Shown here in pieces: positions 16,162 to 23,324 of a stretch of 64,000 bases of DNA (position 1 is the first letter of the stretch; each line of letters opens with the position of its first letter). Location: NCBI RefSeq assembly GCF_012927115.1, contig NZ_JABBFY010000003.1, positions 1 through 64,000 on the forward strand, in the 5' to 3' direction. Made by a program: the position numbers and the translations under genes. The notes under the pieces were generated by a model, which searched no databases, was not told the origin of the DNA, and saw nothing but the letters and a program-made list of their open reading frames with translations. Source of the stretch: Sphingomonas sp. G-3-2-10. GTDB taxonomy: Bacteria; Pseudomonadota; Alphaproteobacteria; Sphingomonadales; Sphingomonadaceae.

Positions 16162-17375
16162 TTCCGCTGTCGATCGCGTTCCTGCCGCTGACCGACAGCG
16201 CCCCGATCGTGGCCGCCGCCGAGCTGGGCTTTGCCGAGGCCGAGGGGATCGCGCTCAATCTGGTGCGCGACACGAGCTGGGCGACGGTGCGCGACCGGCT
16301 GGTCTATGGGCAGGTGCAGGCGGCGCATCTCCTCGCGCCGCTGGCGGTGGCGGTGACGCTGGGGCTGAGCCAGACGCCGTGCGCGATCGCCGCGCCGTTC
16401 AAGCTCAACGACAATGGCAATGCGCTGACTTTGTCCGCCGAGTTTGCCGCCGCGCTCGATCCCGCGCCGCGCAACCGGATCGACGATCCCGTCGCCACTG
16501 CGCACGACTTCGCCGCAGCGATCGGGCTGCATTTCCGCAAGCCCGTGATAGGCATCGTCCATCGCTTTTCCAGCCATGCGCTGATGTTGCGTTACTGGCT
16601 GGGCTTTGCCGGGGTGAACCCGGATCGCGACGTGACGCTGCGCGTCCTCCCGCCCTCGCTGATGACCGAAGCGCTGCGCGCGGGCGAGATTGACGGCTTT
16701 ATCGCCGGCGAGCCGTGGAGCAGCGTCGCGGTGAACGAAGGGCTGGGCGAGATCGCCGCGGTCGGTGTCAATATCTGGAAGCGCGGCGTCGAAAAGGTGC
16801 TGGCGACCCGCGCCGACTGGGCCGAAGCCAATCCGGACGCGCTCGACCGGCTGGTCCGCGCGCTGTCGCGGTCGGCGGCATGGTGCGACGATCCGGCGAA
16901 CCGCGAGGCGTTGGCCGAATTGCTGTCGCGTCCGGCCTATGTCGGGCAATCCCGGGCGCTGATCGCGCAGGCGCTGGCCGGGCGGATGCCGCTGCGGCAA
17001 GGCGCGGAGCCGGTCGATATTCCCGATTTCCTCGTTTTTCACCGCGGTGCAGCGAACTTTCCGTGGCGCAGTCAGGCACTGTGGATCTACTCGCAGTTCC
17101 TGCGCTGGGGGATGGTCGATCCAAGCCCCGAATCGGAGCGTGCGGCGGCTGACGTGTTTCGCTCCGATCTTTACCGCCGTGCACTTGCAGGGGAGGGAAT
17201 CCCGATGCCCGGCGCTAGCATGAAGGTGGAAGGCGCGACCGGCACACCGCTTGGCGCGGGCAGCCATATGGGCAGCTTAACCCTTGCCCCCGATCGCTTT
17301 TTCGATGGCCGGACCTTCGATCCGGAAGCGATTCCGGCCTATTTGCGAGCGCTCGAAATCCGCCGGGACGATTGA
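16158..17375 (+). CDS. nasS: nitrate sensor NasS (NrtA-like, cytosolic)
   Basis: Protein of 405 residues of the NrtA/CmpA nitrate-binding family. Unlike the transport proteins it has no signal peptide: it begins MIPLSIAFLPLTDSAPIVAAAELGFAEAEGI. That is the mark of the cytosolic sensor NasS, which holds NasT inactive until nitrate or nitrite binds. Ligand-site segments AGEPWSSVAVNEGLG, RGAANFPWRSQALWIYSQF and the C-terminal DGRTFDPEAIPAYL are typical. It is coupled to nasT by ATGA overlap. No NrtB or NrtC permease genes follow, supporting a sensory role. Confidence 0.93.
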   Translation: MIPLSIAFLPLTDSAPIVAAAELGFAEAEGIALNLVRDTSWATVRDRLVYGQVQAAHLLAPLAVAVTLGLSQTPCAIAAPFKLNDNGNALTLSAEFAAALDPAPRNRIDDPVATAHDFAAAIGLHFRKPVIGIVHRFSSHALMLRYWLGFAGVNPDRDVTLRVLPPSLMTEALRAGEIDGFIAGEPWSSVAVNEGLGEIAAVGVNIWKRGVEKVLATRADWAEANPDALDRLVRALSRSAAWCDDPANREALAELLSRPAYVGQSRALIAQALAGRMPLRQGAEPVDIPDFLVFHRGAANFPWRSQALWIYSQFLRWGMVDPSPESERAAADVFRSDLYRRALAGEGIPMPGASMKVEGATGTPLGAGSHMGSLTLAPDRFFDGRTFDPEAIPAYLRALEIRRDD

Positions 17376-17457
17376 TTATTTTGCACTTGCGAAGAGAATC
17401 GCTTCGCGTCAGCCTTTAGGGGTCGCCCAGGGACGGGGAGACGTCACCGGAAGGTTT

Positions 17458-17547
17458 GGCCGATGAAGGCCTGACATTCCATCAGACGACAGCAAAGCCG
17501 CTGTCCGATCACCGCCCGGGGGGCGGCAGGTCGGAGGCGGCTTTTTT
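17458..17547 (+). promoter_or_regulatory. NasT-dependent antitermination leader of narK
   Basis: Three elements follow in order. Hairpin P1 is GGCC-GATGAA-GGCC (17458-17471). Hairpin P2 is GACAGC/GCTGTC with hexaloop AAAGCC (17488-17505). An intrinsic terminator spans 17496-17547: AGCCGC plus TCCGA pair with TCGGA plus GCGGCT, with an inner CCGCCC/GGGCGG stem and a T6 tail. The P2 loop has A1 and G4, the ANTAR hexaloop consensus; P1 has G4 only. P2 and the terminator share 17496-17505 and cannot form together, so NasT binding to P1/P2 would prevent termination. The narK ATG follows 33 bases after the tail. The switch mechanism is inferred from the known NasT family. Confidence 0.82.
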
Positions 17548-17579
17548 CGTGCCTGCGTGGCACTGGGGAGCGCGGCGAA

Positions 17580-18860
17580 ATGAAGATTACCGAAATGGTG
17601 CAGGAGGGCTTCGCCTATGCGGGCGGCGGCTGCGACATCGAGCCACGGCCGGTGCGAGCCAAATCGGCCTTCTGGAGCAGCGGGCATACGCCGACGCTGA
17701 TCGCGGCCTTTCTCTATTTCGATCTGGCCTTCATGGTATGGGTCCTGCTCGGGCCGCTCGCGCCGGAGATCGCCAAGACGCTTCACCTGACTGCCGCCGA
17801 GAAAGGCCTGATGGTCGCTACGCCGACGCTGGCCGGAGCGATCCTGCGCGTGGTCAACGGCCTGCTGGTCGACCGGATCGGGCCGAAGCGTTCGGGCGCG
17901 ATCAGCCAGGTGATCGTGATCGCGGGGCTGCTTTTCGCCTGGGGCATGGGGGTCAACAGCTTTGCCGGCACGCTGGCGTTGGGCGTGATCCTGGGCTTTG
18001 CCGGGGCGAGCTTCGCGATCGCGCTGCCGCTGGCCAGCCGCTGGTATCCGCCCGAGCATCAGGGCAAGGCGATGGGGCTGGCCGGGATGGGCAATTCGGG
18101 CACGGTGTTGGCCGCGCTCTTCGCGCCGACGCTGGCGAAGCTGTTCGGCTGGAACGCAGTGCTGGGCCTTGCCTGCATACCGCTGTCGATCGTGTTCGTC
18201 GCCTATATGCTGATGGCGAAGGATCCGCCCAACGCGCCCGCGCCGAAGCGGCTGATCGAATATTTCGAGCCGCTCAAGCGCGCCGATGCGTGGTGGTTCA
18301 TGGGCTTCTATGCCGTGACCTTTGGCGGGTTCGTCGGCCTTGCCGCCTCGCTCACCATCTATTTCACCGACCAGTTCGGGCTGAGCACGGTGATGGCCGG
18401 ATATTGCACCGCCGGCTGCGTGTTCGCGGGGTCGCTGGTGCGGCCGATGGGCGGGGCGCTGGCCGATGCGATCGGCGGCGTAAAGACGCTGAGCGCAGTG
18501 TTCGTAGTGGCGGCGCTCGCGCTGGCCGGGGTCAGCGGCGCGCCGACCGTTTCGACCGCGCTGGGTCTGTTCGTGATGGCGATGCTGGCGCTGGGCGCTG
18601 GCAACGGTGCGGTGTTCCAGCTGGTGCCGCAGCGCTTTGCCAGCGAGATCGGCGTTATGACCGGGCTGGTCGGCATGGCCGGGGGCGTGGGCGGCTTCTA
18701 CCTGGCCTCCTCGCTGGGGATCGCGAAGCAGTTCACCGGTACCTATCAGCCGGGTTTCCTCATCTTCTCCGGACTGGCGTTGCTGGCCTTCGCCGGCCTG
18801 GCACTGGTCAAGACGCGGTGGCGGAACAGCTGGGCTGCCGCCGAAGGCGTCCGCATCTGA
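17580..18860 (+). CDS. narK: nitrate/nitrite transporter, NarK/NasA-type MFS
   Basis: Protein of 426 residues with about 12 membrane segments starting near residue 38. The nitrate-signature glycine stretches of the NNP family are visible: GFAGASFAIALPLASRWYPPEHQGKAMGLAGMGNSGTVLAALFAP and GNGAVFQLVPQRFASEIGVMTGLVGMAGGVGGF. The arginine in the second segment region (GAILRVVNGLLVDRIG) matches the substrate-binding Arg of NarK. It imports nitrate for the reductases encoded downstream. A NasT-type leader precedes it, and 55 bases separate its stop from the porin gene. Confidence 0.95.
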   Translation: MKITEMVQEGFAYAGGGCDIEPRPVRAKSAFWSSGHTPTLIAAFLYFDLAFMVWVLLGPLAPEIAKTLHLTAAEKGLMVATPTLAGAILRVVNGLLVDRIGPKRSGAISQVIVIAGLLFAWGMGVNSFAGTLALGVILGFAGASFAIALPLASRWYPPEHQGKAMGLAGMGNSGTVLAALFAPTLAKLFGWNAVLGLACIPLSIVFVAYMLMAKDPPNAPAPKRLIEYFEPLKRADAWWFMGFYAVTFGGFVGLAASLTIYFTDQFGLSTVMAGYCTAGCVFAGSLVRPMGGALADAIGGVKTLSAVFVVAALALAGVSGAPTVSTALGLFVMAMLALGAGNGAVFQLVPQRFASEIGVMTGLVGMAGGVGGFYLASSLGIAKQFTGTYQPGFLIFSGLALLAFAGLALVKTRWRNSWAAAEGVRI

Positions 18861-18867
18861 CGAGGGT

Positions 18868-18907
18868 GGCGCGGGCGGGCTTTCGTCCCTGTCCGCGCCC
18901 GACAGGG
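18868..18907 (+). promoter_or_regulatory. mutually exclusive hairpins covering the porin ribosome site
   Basis: GGCGCGG (18868-18874) can pair with CCGCGCC (18893-18899). Alternatively CCCTGTC (18887-18893) can pair with GACAGGG (18901-18907), which runs into the ribosome site GGGGAG at 18905-18910, five bases before the porin ATG. The first hairpin occupies the loop of the second, so they compete. Regulation is inference only. Confidence 0.4.
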
Positions 18908-18915
18908 GAGCTACA

Positions 18916-20106
18916 ATGAAATTCGCAATCGCAACGGTGGCCGCGCTGGCCGCCGCAGGGCCGGCTTGTGCCCAGACTATCGTCCTCAAGCCACTGATCG
19001 AAGCGCGGCTGCGTGGTGAAATGGTCGATCAGACGGGGATCGCGGATCATGGCGACGCAGTGACGTTGCGGGTCCGTGCCGGGGTTTCCGCGACGCGCGG
19101 CAAATTGAGTGTGCTGGCCGAAGCGCAGGGCAATCTGGCCATCGTCGATCGCTACTATGACGGGCTGCACGGCGCGGCGACGCGGCCGCTGGTCGGCGAT
19201 CCGGAGAATGTCGCGCTGTATCGTGCGCAGCTCCAGTATCGCAGCAAGCCGCTGACCGTAACCGTCGGCCGCCAGCGGATCGCGCTGGACGACGAGCGGT
19301 TCGTCGGTTCGGTCGCCTTTCGCCAGAATGGGCAGACGTTCGACGCGGTGCGGGTCGAATGGACCGGGGTGCCGAAGCTGAAGGCCGACGTCAGCTACGC
19401 CTGGGGCGTGCGGACCATCTGGGGCGTCGAAGGGAACGGCGCGCGGCAGCAGGCGGTATCGGGCGACAATGTCTTCGCCAATCTCAGCTATGCCTCGCCG
19501 ATCGGGACGGTCACCGGCTTCGCCTATCTGGTCGATCAGGACGAAGCCGCGGTGCAGGGATTCCGCTTGTCGAGCCAGACCTATGGCGGGCGGATCTCTG
19601 GCACGCAGAAGGTCGGCAAGGCGAAGTTGGGGTACCAGCTGAGCTATGCGCGACAGCAGGAGCTGAACCGCAATCCCAACCGCTATGCTGCCAGCTACTA
19701 TCTCGCCGAGGGGAGCATCGACATCGCGCCGGTGCGGCTGTCGGCCGGGTATGAAGTGCTGGGGGCCGATCGCGGCGTCGCGCTCACTTCGTTCCAGACG
19801 CCGACGGGGACCTTGTTCAAGTTCAACGGCTGGGCCGACAAGTTCCTGACTACCCCGCCCGATGGTCTGCGCGACCTGTACGCGACGATTGGTTTCACCG
19901 CGAGAAAGCCGGGCATCACGCTTCAGGCAAGCTACCACCGCTTCGAAAGCGACCGGCTCGTTCGGCACTATGGCGACGAGATCGATCTGCTCGCGAGCAT
20001 GAAACTGGGCCGCTACACCTTCTCGGCGCGCTATGCGCAGTACGACGCCGATCTGTTCGCCACCGACACGCGCAAGGCTTGGCTCCAGATCGACTGGGCG
20101 TTCTGA
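18916..20106 (+). CDS. outer-membrane porin, alginate-export family
   Basis: Protein of 396 residues with a signal peptide cleaved after PACA (residue about 19). The mature part is built of alternating amphipathic strands with the aromatic C-terminal strand ending DWAF, typical of an outer-membrane beta-barrel. It matches the alginate-export (AlgE-like) porin family: VLKPLIEARLRGEMVDQ, TVTVGRQRIALDDERFVGSVAFRQNGQTFDAVRVEW. Its place between narK and nirB, in one transcription direction, suggests it admits nitrate or nitrite through the outer membrane; that role is inferred from context. The ribosome site GGGGAG can be masked in a hairpin. Confidence 0.88.
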   Translation: MKFAIATVAALAAAGPACAQTIVLKPLIEARLRGEMVDQTGIADHGDAVTLRVRAGVSATRGKLSVLAEAQGNLAIVDRYYDGLHGAATRPLVGDPENVALYRAQLQYRSKPLTVTVGRQRIALDDERFVGSVAFRQNGQTFDAVRVEWTGVPKLKADVSYAWGVRTIWGVEGNGARQQAVSGDNVFANLSYASPIGTVTGFAYLVDQDEAAVQGFRLSSQTYGGRISGTQKVGKAKLGYQLSYARQQELNRNPNRYAASYYLAEGSIDIAPVRLSAGYEVLGADRGVALTSFQTPTGTLFKFNGWADKFLTTPPDGLRDLYATIGFTARKPGITLQASYHRFESDRLVRHYGDEIDLLASMKLGRYTFSARYAQYDADLFATDTRKAWLQIDWAF

Positions 20107-20205
20107 GTTGATGTTGCAGTGCAAAAATAACACTTGAACAGCGCGGCGCGACTCAGCATCATGCGACTCATCGGGCAAGGATGTCCGAACGGAACATAGC
20201 CATCA

Positions 20206-20317
20206 CTCTCAGGGACGGGAGCCGGTGGTGCATCGAACGGGACTTCCCGTTCAGGGTGATTGGCAAGGCCGCCATGCAGGCATCTTCTTCGGAAGGTGAC
20301 CCGCATGGCGGCCTTTT
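20206..20317 (+). promoter_or_regulatory. second NasT-type antitermination leader, upstream of nirB
   Basis: Hairpin 20206-20221 has stem CTCTC/GGGAG (one U.G pair) and hexaloop AGGGAC, with the ANTAR consensus A1 and G4. A second hairpin at 20235-20252 is GAACGGG/CCCGTTC. An intrinsic terminator covers 20265-20317: a 13-bp perfect stem of AAGGCCGCCATGC and its complement, an inner CTTC-TTCG-GAAG hairpin, then TTTT. The nirB start at 20337 lies 20 bases beyond. A TTGCAGTGCAA palindrome at 20114-20124 may belong to the promoter. The second hairpin loop does not match the ANTAR consensus well, and unlike the narK leader no overlap with the terminator is seen. Confidence 0.7.
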
Positions 20318-20336
20318 CGCGTTTGGAGCAGGCGAG

Positions 20337-22853
20337 ATGGAGCTTTCGGGGACGGACTGGAGCAGCGAGGCAGCGGAGGGCGTGCCCGGCGTGCCGCCGC
20401 AGCGCGAGCATCTGGTGGTGATCGGCAACGGCATGGCCGGGTGCCGCGCGGTCGAGGAACTGCTGGCGCGCGATGCGGGCCGTTACCGCGTCACCATCTT
20501 CGGCGCCGAGCCGCATGTGAACTATAACCGGATCATGCTGTCGCCGGTGCTCGCCGGGGAGAAGTCGTTCGAGGACATCATCCTCAACACCCACCAATGG
20601 TATCGCGACAACGGCATCGAACTGATCGCGGGCGATGCGGTGGTGTCGGTCGACCGGGCGGCGAAGCGGGTTACGGCAGCCTCGGGACGCAGCGTCGCCT
20701 ATGACCGGCTGCTGATCGCGACCGGTTCCGATCCGTTCATCATCCCGTGCCCGGGCCACACGCTCGACGGCGTTATCAGCTTCCGCGACATGCATGATGT
20801 CGACCGGATGCTGGCCGCAGCCGATGCGGGCGGCGACGCGGTGGTGATCGGCGGGGGGCTGCTCGGCCTCGAAGCGGCGCATGGCCTGAGCCTGCGCGGC
20901 ATGAAGGTCACGGTACTGCATCTGATGCCGACACTGATGGAGCGGCAGCTCGACGAAGCGGCCGGCTGGCTGCTCAAGACGGCGCTGGAAGCGCGCGGGC
21001 AGACGATCCTGACCGGCGCGGACACCGCCGAGATCCTTGGCGACGGCAAGGTCGAGGGCGTCCGGCTGAAGGACGGCACGACGATCCCGGCGAGCATCGT
21101 GGTGATGGCGGTGGGCATCCGGCCCAATGTGAAGCTGGCGCGCGAGGCCGGGCTGGCGATCGGGCGCGGCATCCATGTCGACGATCATATGGTGACGTCG
21201 GACCCCGCGATCCTCGCGGTGGGCGAGTGCGTCGAGCATGACGGCAATGTCTATGGTCTGGTCGCGCCGCTGTTCGACATGTGCCGGGCGCTGGCCGACG
21301 GGCTGGTCGAGAAGCATAGCGGCTATCGCGGGTCGGTCACCTCGACCAAGCTGAAGGTCGCGGGGCTCGACGTCTTTTCGGCGGGCGATTTCTCGGGCGG
21401 CGACGGCGCGGAGGACATCGTGCTGCGCGACGCATCGCGCGGGGTGTACAAGCGCGTGATCGTGAAGGACGACCGGATCGTCGGTGCGGTCCTCTATGGC
21501 GATACGGGCGACGGCGGCTGGTATTTCGACCTGCTCAAGCGGCAGGAGGATGTGTCCGAACTCCGCGACCTGCTGATCTTCGGTCAGGCCTTCGCCTCGG
21601 GAGGGGGCGCGGCGGACCCTAAGGCGGCCGTTGCAGCGCTCTCGGACGATGCCGAGATTTGCGGCTGCAACGGCGTGACCAAGGGGCAGGTCGTCGCTTG
21701 CATCGACAAGGGCGCGTGCAGCCTCGATGCGGTTCGCGCGGGGTGCAAGGCATCGGCGAGCTGCGGGTCGTGCACCGGGCTGGTCGAGACGCTGCTGGCG
21801 GTGACGCTGGGCGACGCGGTCCAGTCGGGACCGAAGACGATGTGCAAATGCACCGGCTTCGGCCATGACGATGTCCGCCGCGAGATTGTCGCGCAGGATA
21901 TGCGCTCGATCCCCGAAGTGATGCAGAAGCTGCACTGGAGCACGCCCGACGGCTGTTCCTCGTGCCGCCCCGCGCTCAATTACTATCTGCTGTGCGCACT
22001 GCCCGGCGACTATGTCGACGATCAGCAGAGCCGCTTCGTCAATGAGCGGATGCACGCGAACATCCAGAAGGACGGCACCTATTCGGTCGTCCCGCGCATG
22101 TGGGGCGGCCTGACCAACCCGCGCGAGCTGCGCGCGATCGCCGACGTGGTCGAGAAGTTCAACGCGCCGATGGTGAAGGTCACCGGCGGGCAGCGGCTCG
22201 ATATCTTCGGAATCAAGAAGGAGGATCTGCCCGCGGTGTGGGCCGATCTCAACGCGGCGGGCATGGTTTCCGGCCATGCCTATGGCAAGTCGCTGCGCAC
22301 GGTGAAGACCTGTGTCGGCTCCGAATGGTGCCGCTTCGGCACGCAGGATTCGACCGGGCTGGGCGTCAAGATCGAGCATATGACCTGGGGCAGCTGGATG
22401 CCCCACAAGTTCAAGATCGCGGTCTCGGGATGCCCGCGCAACTGCGCCGAAGCGACGATCAAGGATTTCGGCGTGGTGTGCGTCGACAGCGGCTATGAGC
22501 TGTCGGTCGGCGGCAATGGCGGCATCCATGTCCGCGCCACCGATTTCCTCTGCAAGGTCGCGACCGAGGCGGAGGCGATGCATTACTGCGCGGCGTTCAT
22601 CCAGCTCTACCGCGAGGAAGCTCGCTATCTGGAGCGAACCGCGCCGTGGATCGAGCGGGTTGGCGTCGATTATGTGAAGGCGCGCATCGCCGACGATGCC
22701 GAGGGCCGCGACGCGCTGGCCGGGCGGTTCCTCTATTCGCAGAGCTTCAGCCAGGACGATCCCTGGGCCGAGCGCGCCTCCGCCCACGTCCAGCACGCGC
22801 ACATGGCCGAATTCCATCCCGCCAAAGCCCTTACGGACGGAGAACCCGCATGA
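20337..22853 (+). CDS. nirB: assimilatory nitrite reductase large subunit
   Basis: Protein of 838 residues that reduces nitrite to ammonium with NADH. Order: an FAD/NAD(P)H domain with HLVVIGNGMAGCRAVEEL near the N-terminus and VVIGGGLLGLEAAHGL; a BFD-like 2Fe-2S domain EICGCNGVTKG...CGSCTG; then the sulfite/nitrite reductase domains. Siroheme/4Fe-4S ligands are Cys659, Cys665 (CVGSEWC), Cys699 and Cys703 (GCPRNC). I start at ATG 20337, giving a length close to E. coli NirB. An in-frame ATG at 20181 exists, but its extra 52 codons are the terminator-bearing leader. The stop overlaps nirD (ATGA). Confidence 0.96.
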   Translation: MELSGTDWSSEAAEGVPGVPPQREHLVVIGNGMAGCRAVEELLARDAGRYRVTIFGAEPHVNYNRIMLSPVLAGEKSFEDIILNTHQWYRDNGIELIAGDAVVSVDRAAKRVTAASGRSVAYDRLLIATGSDPFIIPCPGHTLDGVISFRDMHDVDRMLAAADAGGDAVVIGGGLLGLEAAHGLSLRGMKVTVLHLMPTLMERQLDEAAGWLLKTALEARGQTILTGADTAEILGDGKVEGVRLKDGTTIPASIVVMAVGIRPNVKLAREAGLAIGRGIHVDDHMVTSDPAILAVGECVEHDGNVYGLVAPLFDMCRALADGLVEKHSGYRGSVTSTKLKVAGLDVFSAGDFSGGDGAEDIVLRDASRGVYKRVIVKDDRIVGAVLYGDTGDGGWYFDLLKRQEDVSELRDLLIFGQAFASGGGAADPKAAVAALSDDAEICGCNGVTKGQVVACIDKGACSLDAVRAGCKASASCGSCTGLVETLLAVTLGDAVQSGPKTMCKCTGFGHDDVRREIVAQDMRSIPEVMQKLHWSTPDGCSSCRPALNYYLLCALPGDYVDDQQSRFVNERMHANIQKDGTYSVVPRMWGGLTNPRELRAIADVVEKFNAPMVKVTGGQRLDIFGIKKEDLPAVWADLNAAGMVSGHAYGKSLRTVKTCVGSEWCRFGTQDSTGLGVKIEHMTWGSWMPHKFKIAVSGCPRNCAEATIKDFGVVCVDSGYELSVGGNGGIHVRATDFLCKVATEAEAMHYCAAFIQLYREEARYLERTAPWIERVGVDYVKARIADDAEGRDALAGRFLYSQSFSQDDPWAERASAHVQHAHMAEFHPAKALTDGEPA

Positions 22854-23188
22854 CCGCAGACTGGCTCGATATCGGCTGGCTCGAACAGATCCCGGTTCGC
22901 GGATCGCGCACCGTGCCGGTCGCGGGGGGCGAGGAAATCGCGGTGTTCCGCACCGGCGACAATCAGGTGTTCGCGCTGGTGAACCGCTGCCCGCACAAGG
23001 GCGGCCCGCTCAGCCAGGGCATCGTCCACGGCCACAGCGTCGCCTGCCCGCTGCACAACTGGAACATCGCGCTGAAGACCGGCGAGGCGCAGGGCGAGGA
23101 CAAGGGCTGTACGCCGGTGGTGCCGGTGAAGATCGTGAGCGGGCGCGTGTTGATCTGCCGCAGTTCCGCGCTGAAGGCAGCGGCGTGA
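22850..23188 (+). CDS. nirD: nitrite reductase small subunit, Rieske type
   Basis: Protein of 112 residues, the small partner of NirB, with a Rieske-like fold. The full 2Fe-2S ligand set is present: Cys47 and His49 in NRCPHKGGPLSQG and Cys66 and His69 in CPLHNW. Some NirD proteins lack these ligands; this one should bind a cluster. ATG 22850 overlaps the nirB stop, so the subunits are made together. A 137-base repeat-rich gap follows before nasA. Confidence 0.95.
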   Translation: MTADWLDIGWLEQIPVRGSRTVPVAGGEEIAVFRTGDNQVFALVNRCPHKGGPLSQGIVHGHSVACPLHNWNIALKTGEAQGEDKGCTPVVPVKIVSGRVLICRSSALKAAA

Positions 23189-23205
23189 GGGGAAACACTT
23201 CTTCT

Positions 23206-23322
23206 CCCTCTCCCCGCTTGCGGGGAGAGGGCCGGGGAGAGGGACCTGCCGCAGGTTCATGGCACTTGCCCCTCTCCCGGCCTGGCTTCGCTCAGCCGCC
23301 CTCTCCCCTGAAGGGAAGAGGG
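23206..23322. repeat. mosaic of GC-rich palindromes between nirD and nasA
   Basis: CCCTCTCCCCGC (23206-23217) and GCGGGGAGAGGG (23220-23231) are perfect arms around TT. Next comes GCCGGGGAGAGGG, which is nearly complementary to CCCCTCTCCCGGC near 23270. Last is CCCTCTCCCC-TGAA-GGGAAGAGGG ending at 23322. These are dispersed intergenic palindromes. The last right arm, GGGAAGAGGG, is also the ribosome binding site of nasA. Confidence 0.75.
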
Positions 23323-23324
23323 AA

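Noticed and set aside
16158..17375. NrtA-type periplasmic nitrate transporter component
   Set aside because: There is no signal peptide or lipobox and no permease/ATPase genes follow. Coupling to nasT identifies it as NasS.
20031..22817. A 928-codon frame antisense to nirB
   Set aside because: Shadow of the nirB gene. Composition is Arg/Asp/His-rich, with no signatures, and the sense strand has all siroheme ligands.
23206..23322. CRISPR array or insertion-sequence ends
   Set aside because: The palindromes are irregular in spacing and sequence, with no spacers, no cas genes and no transposase in the window.
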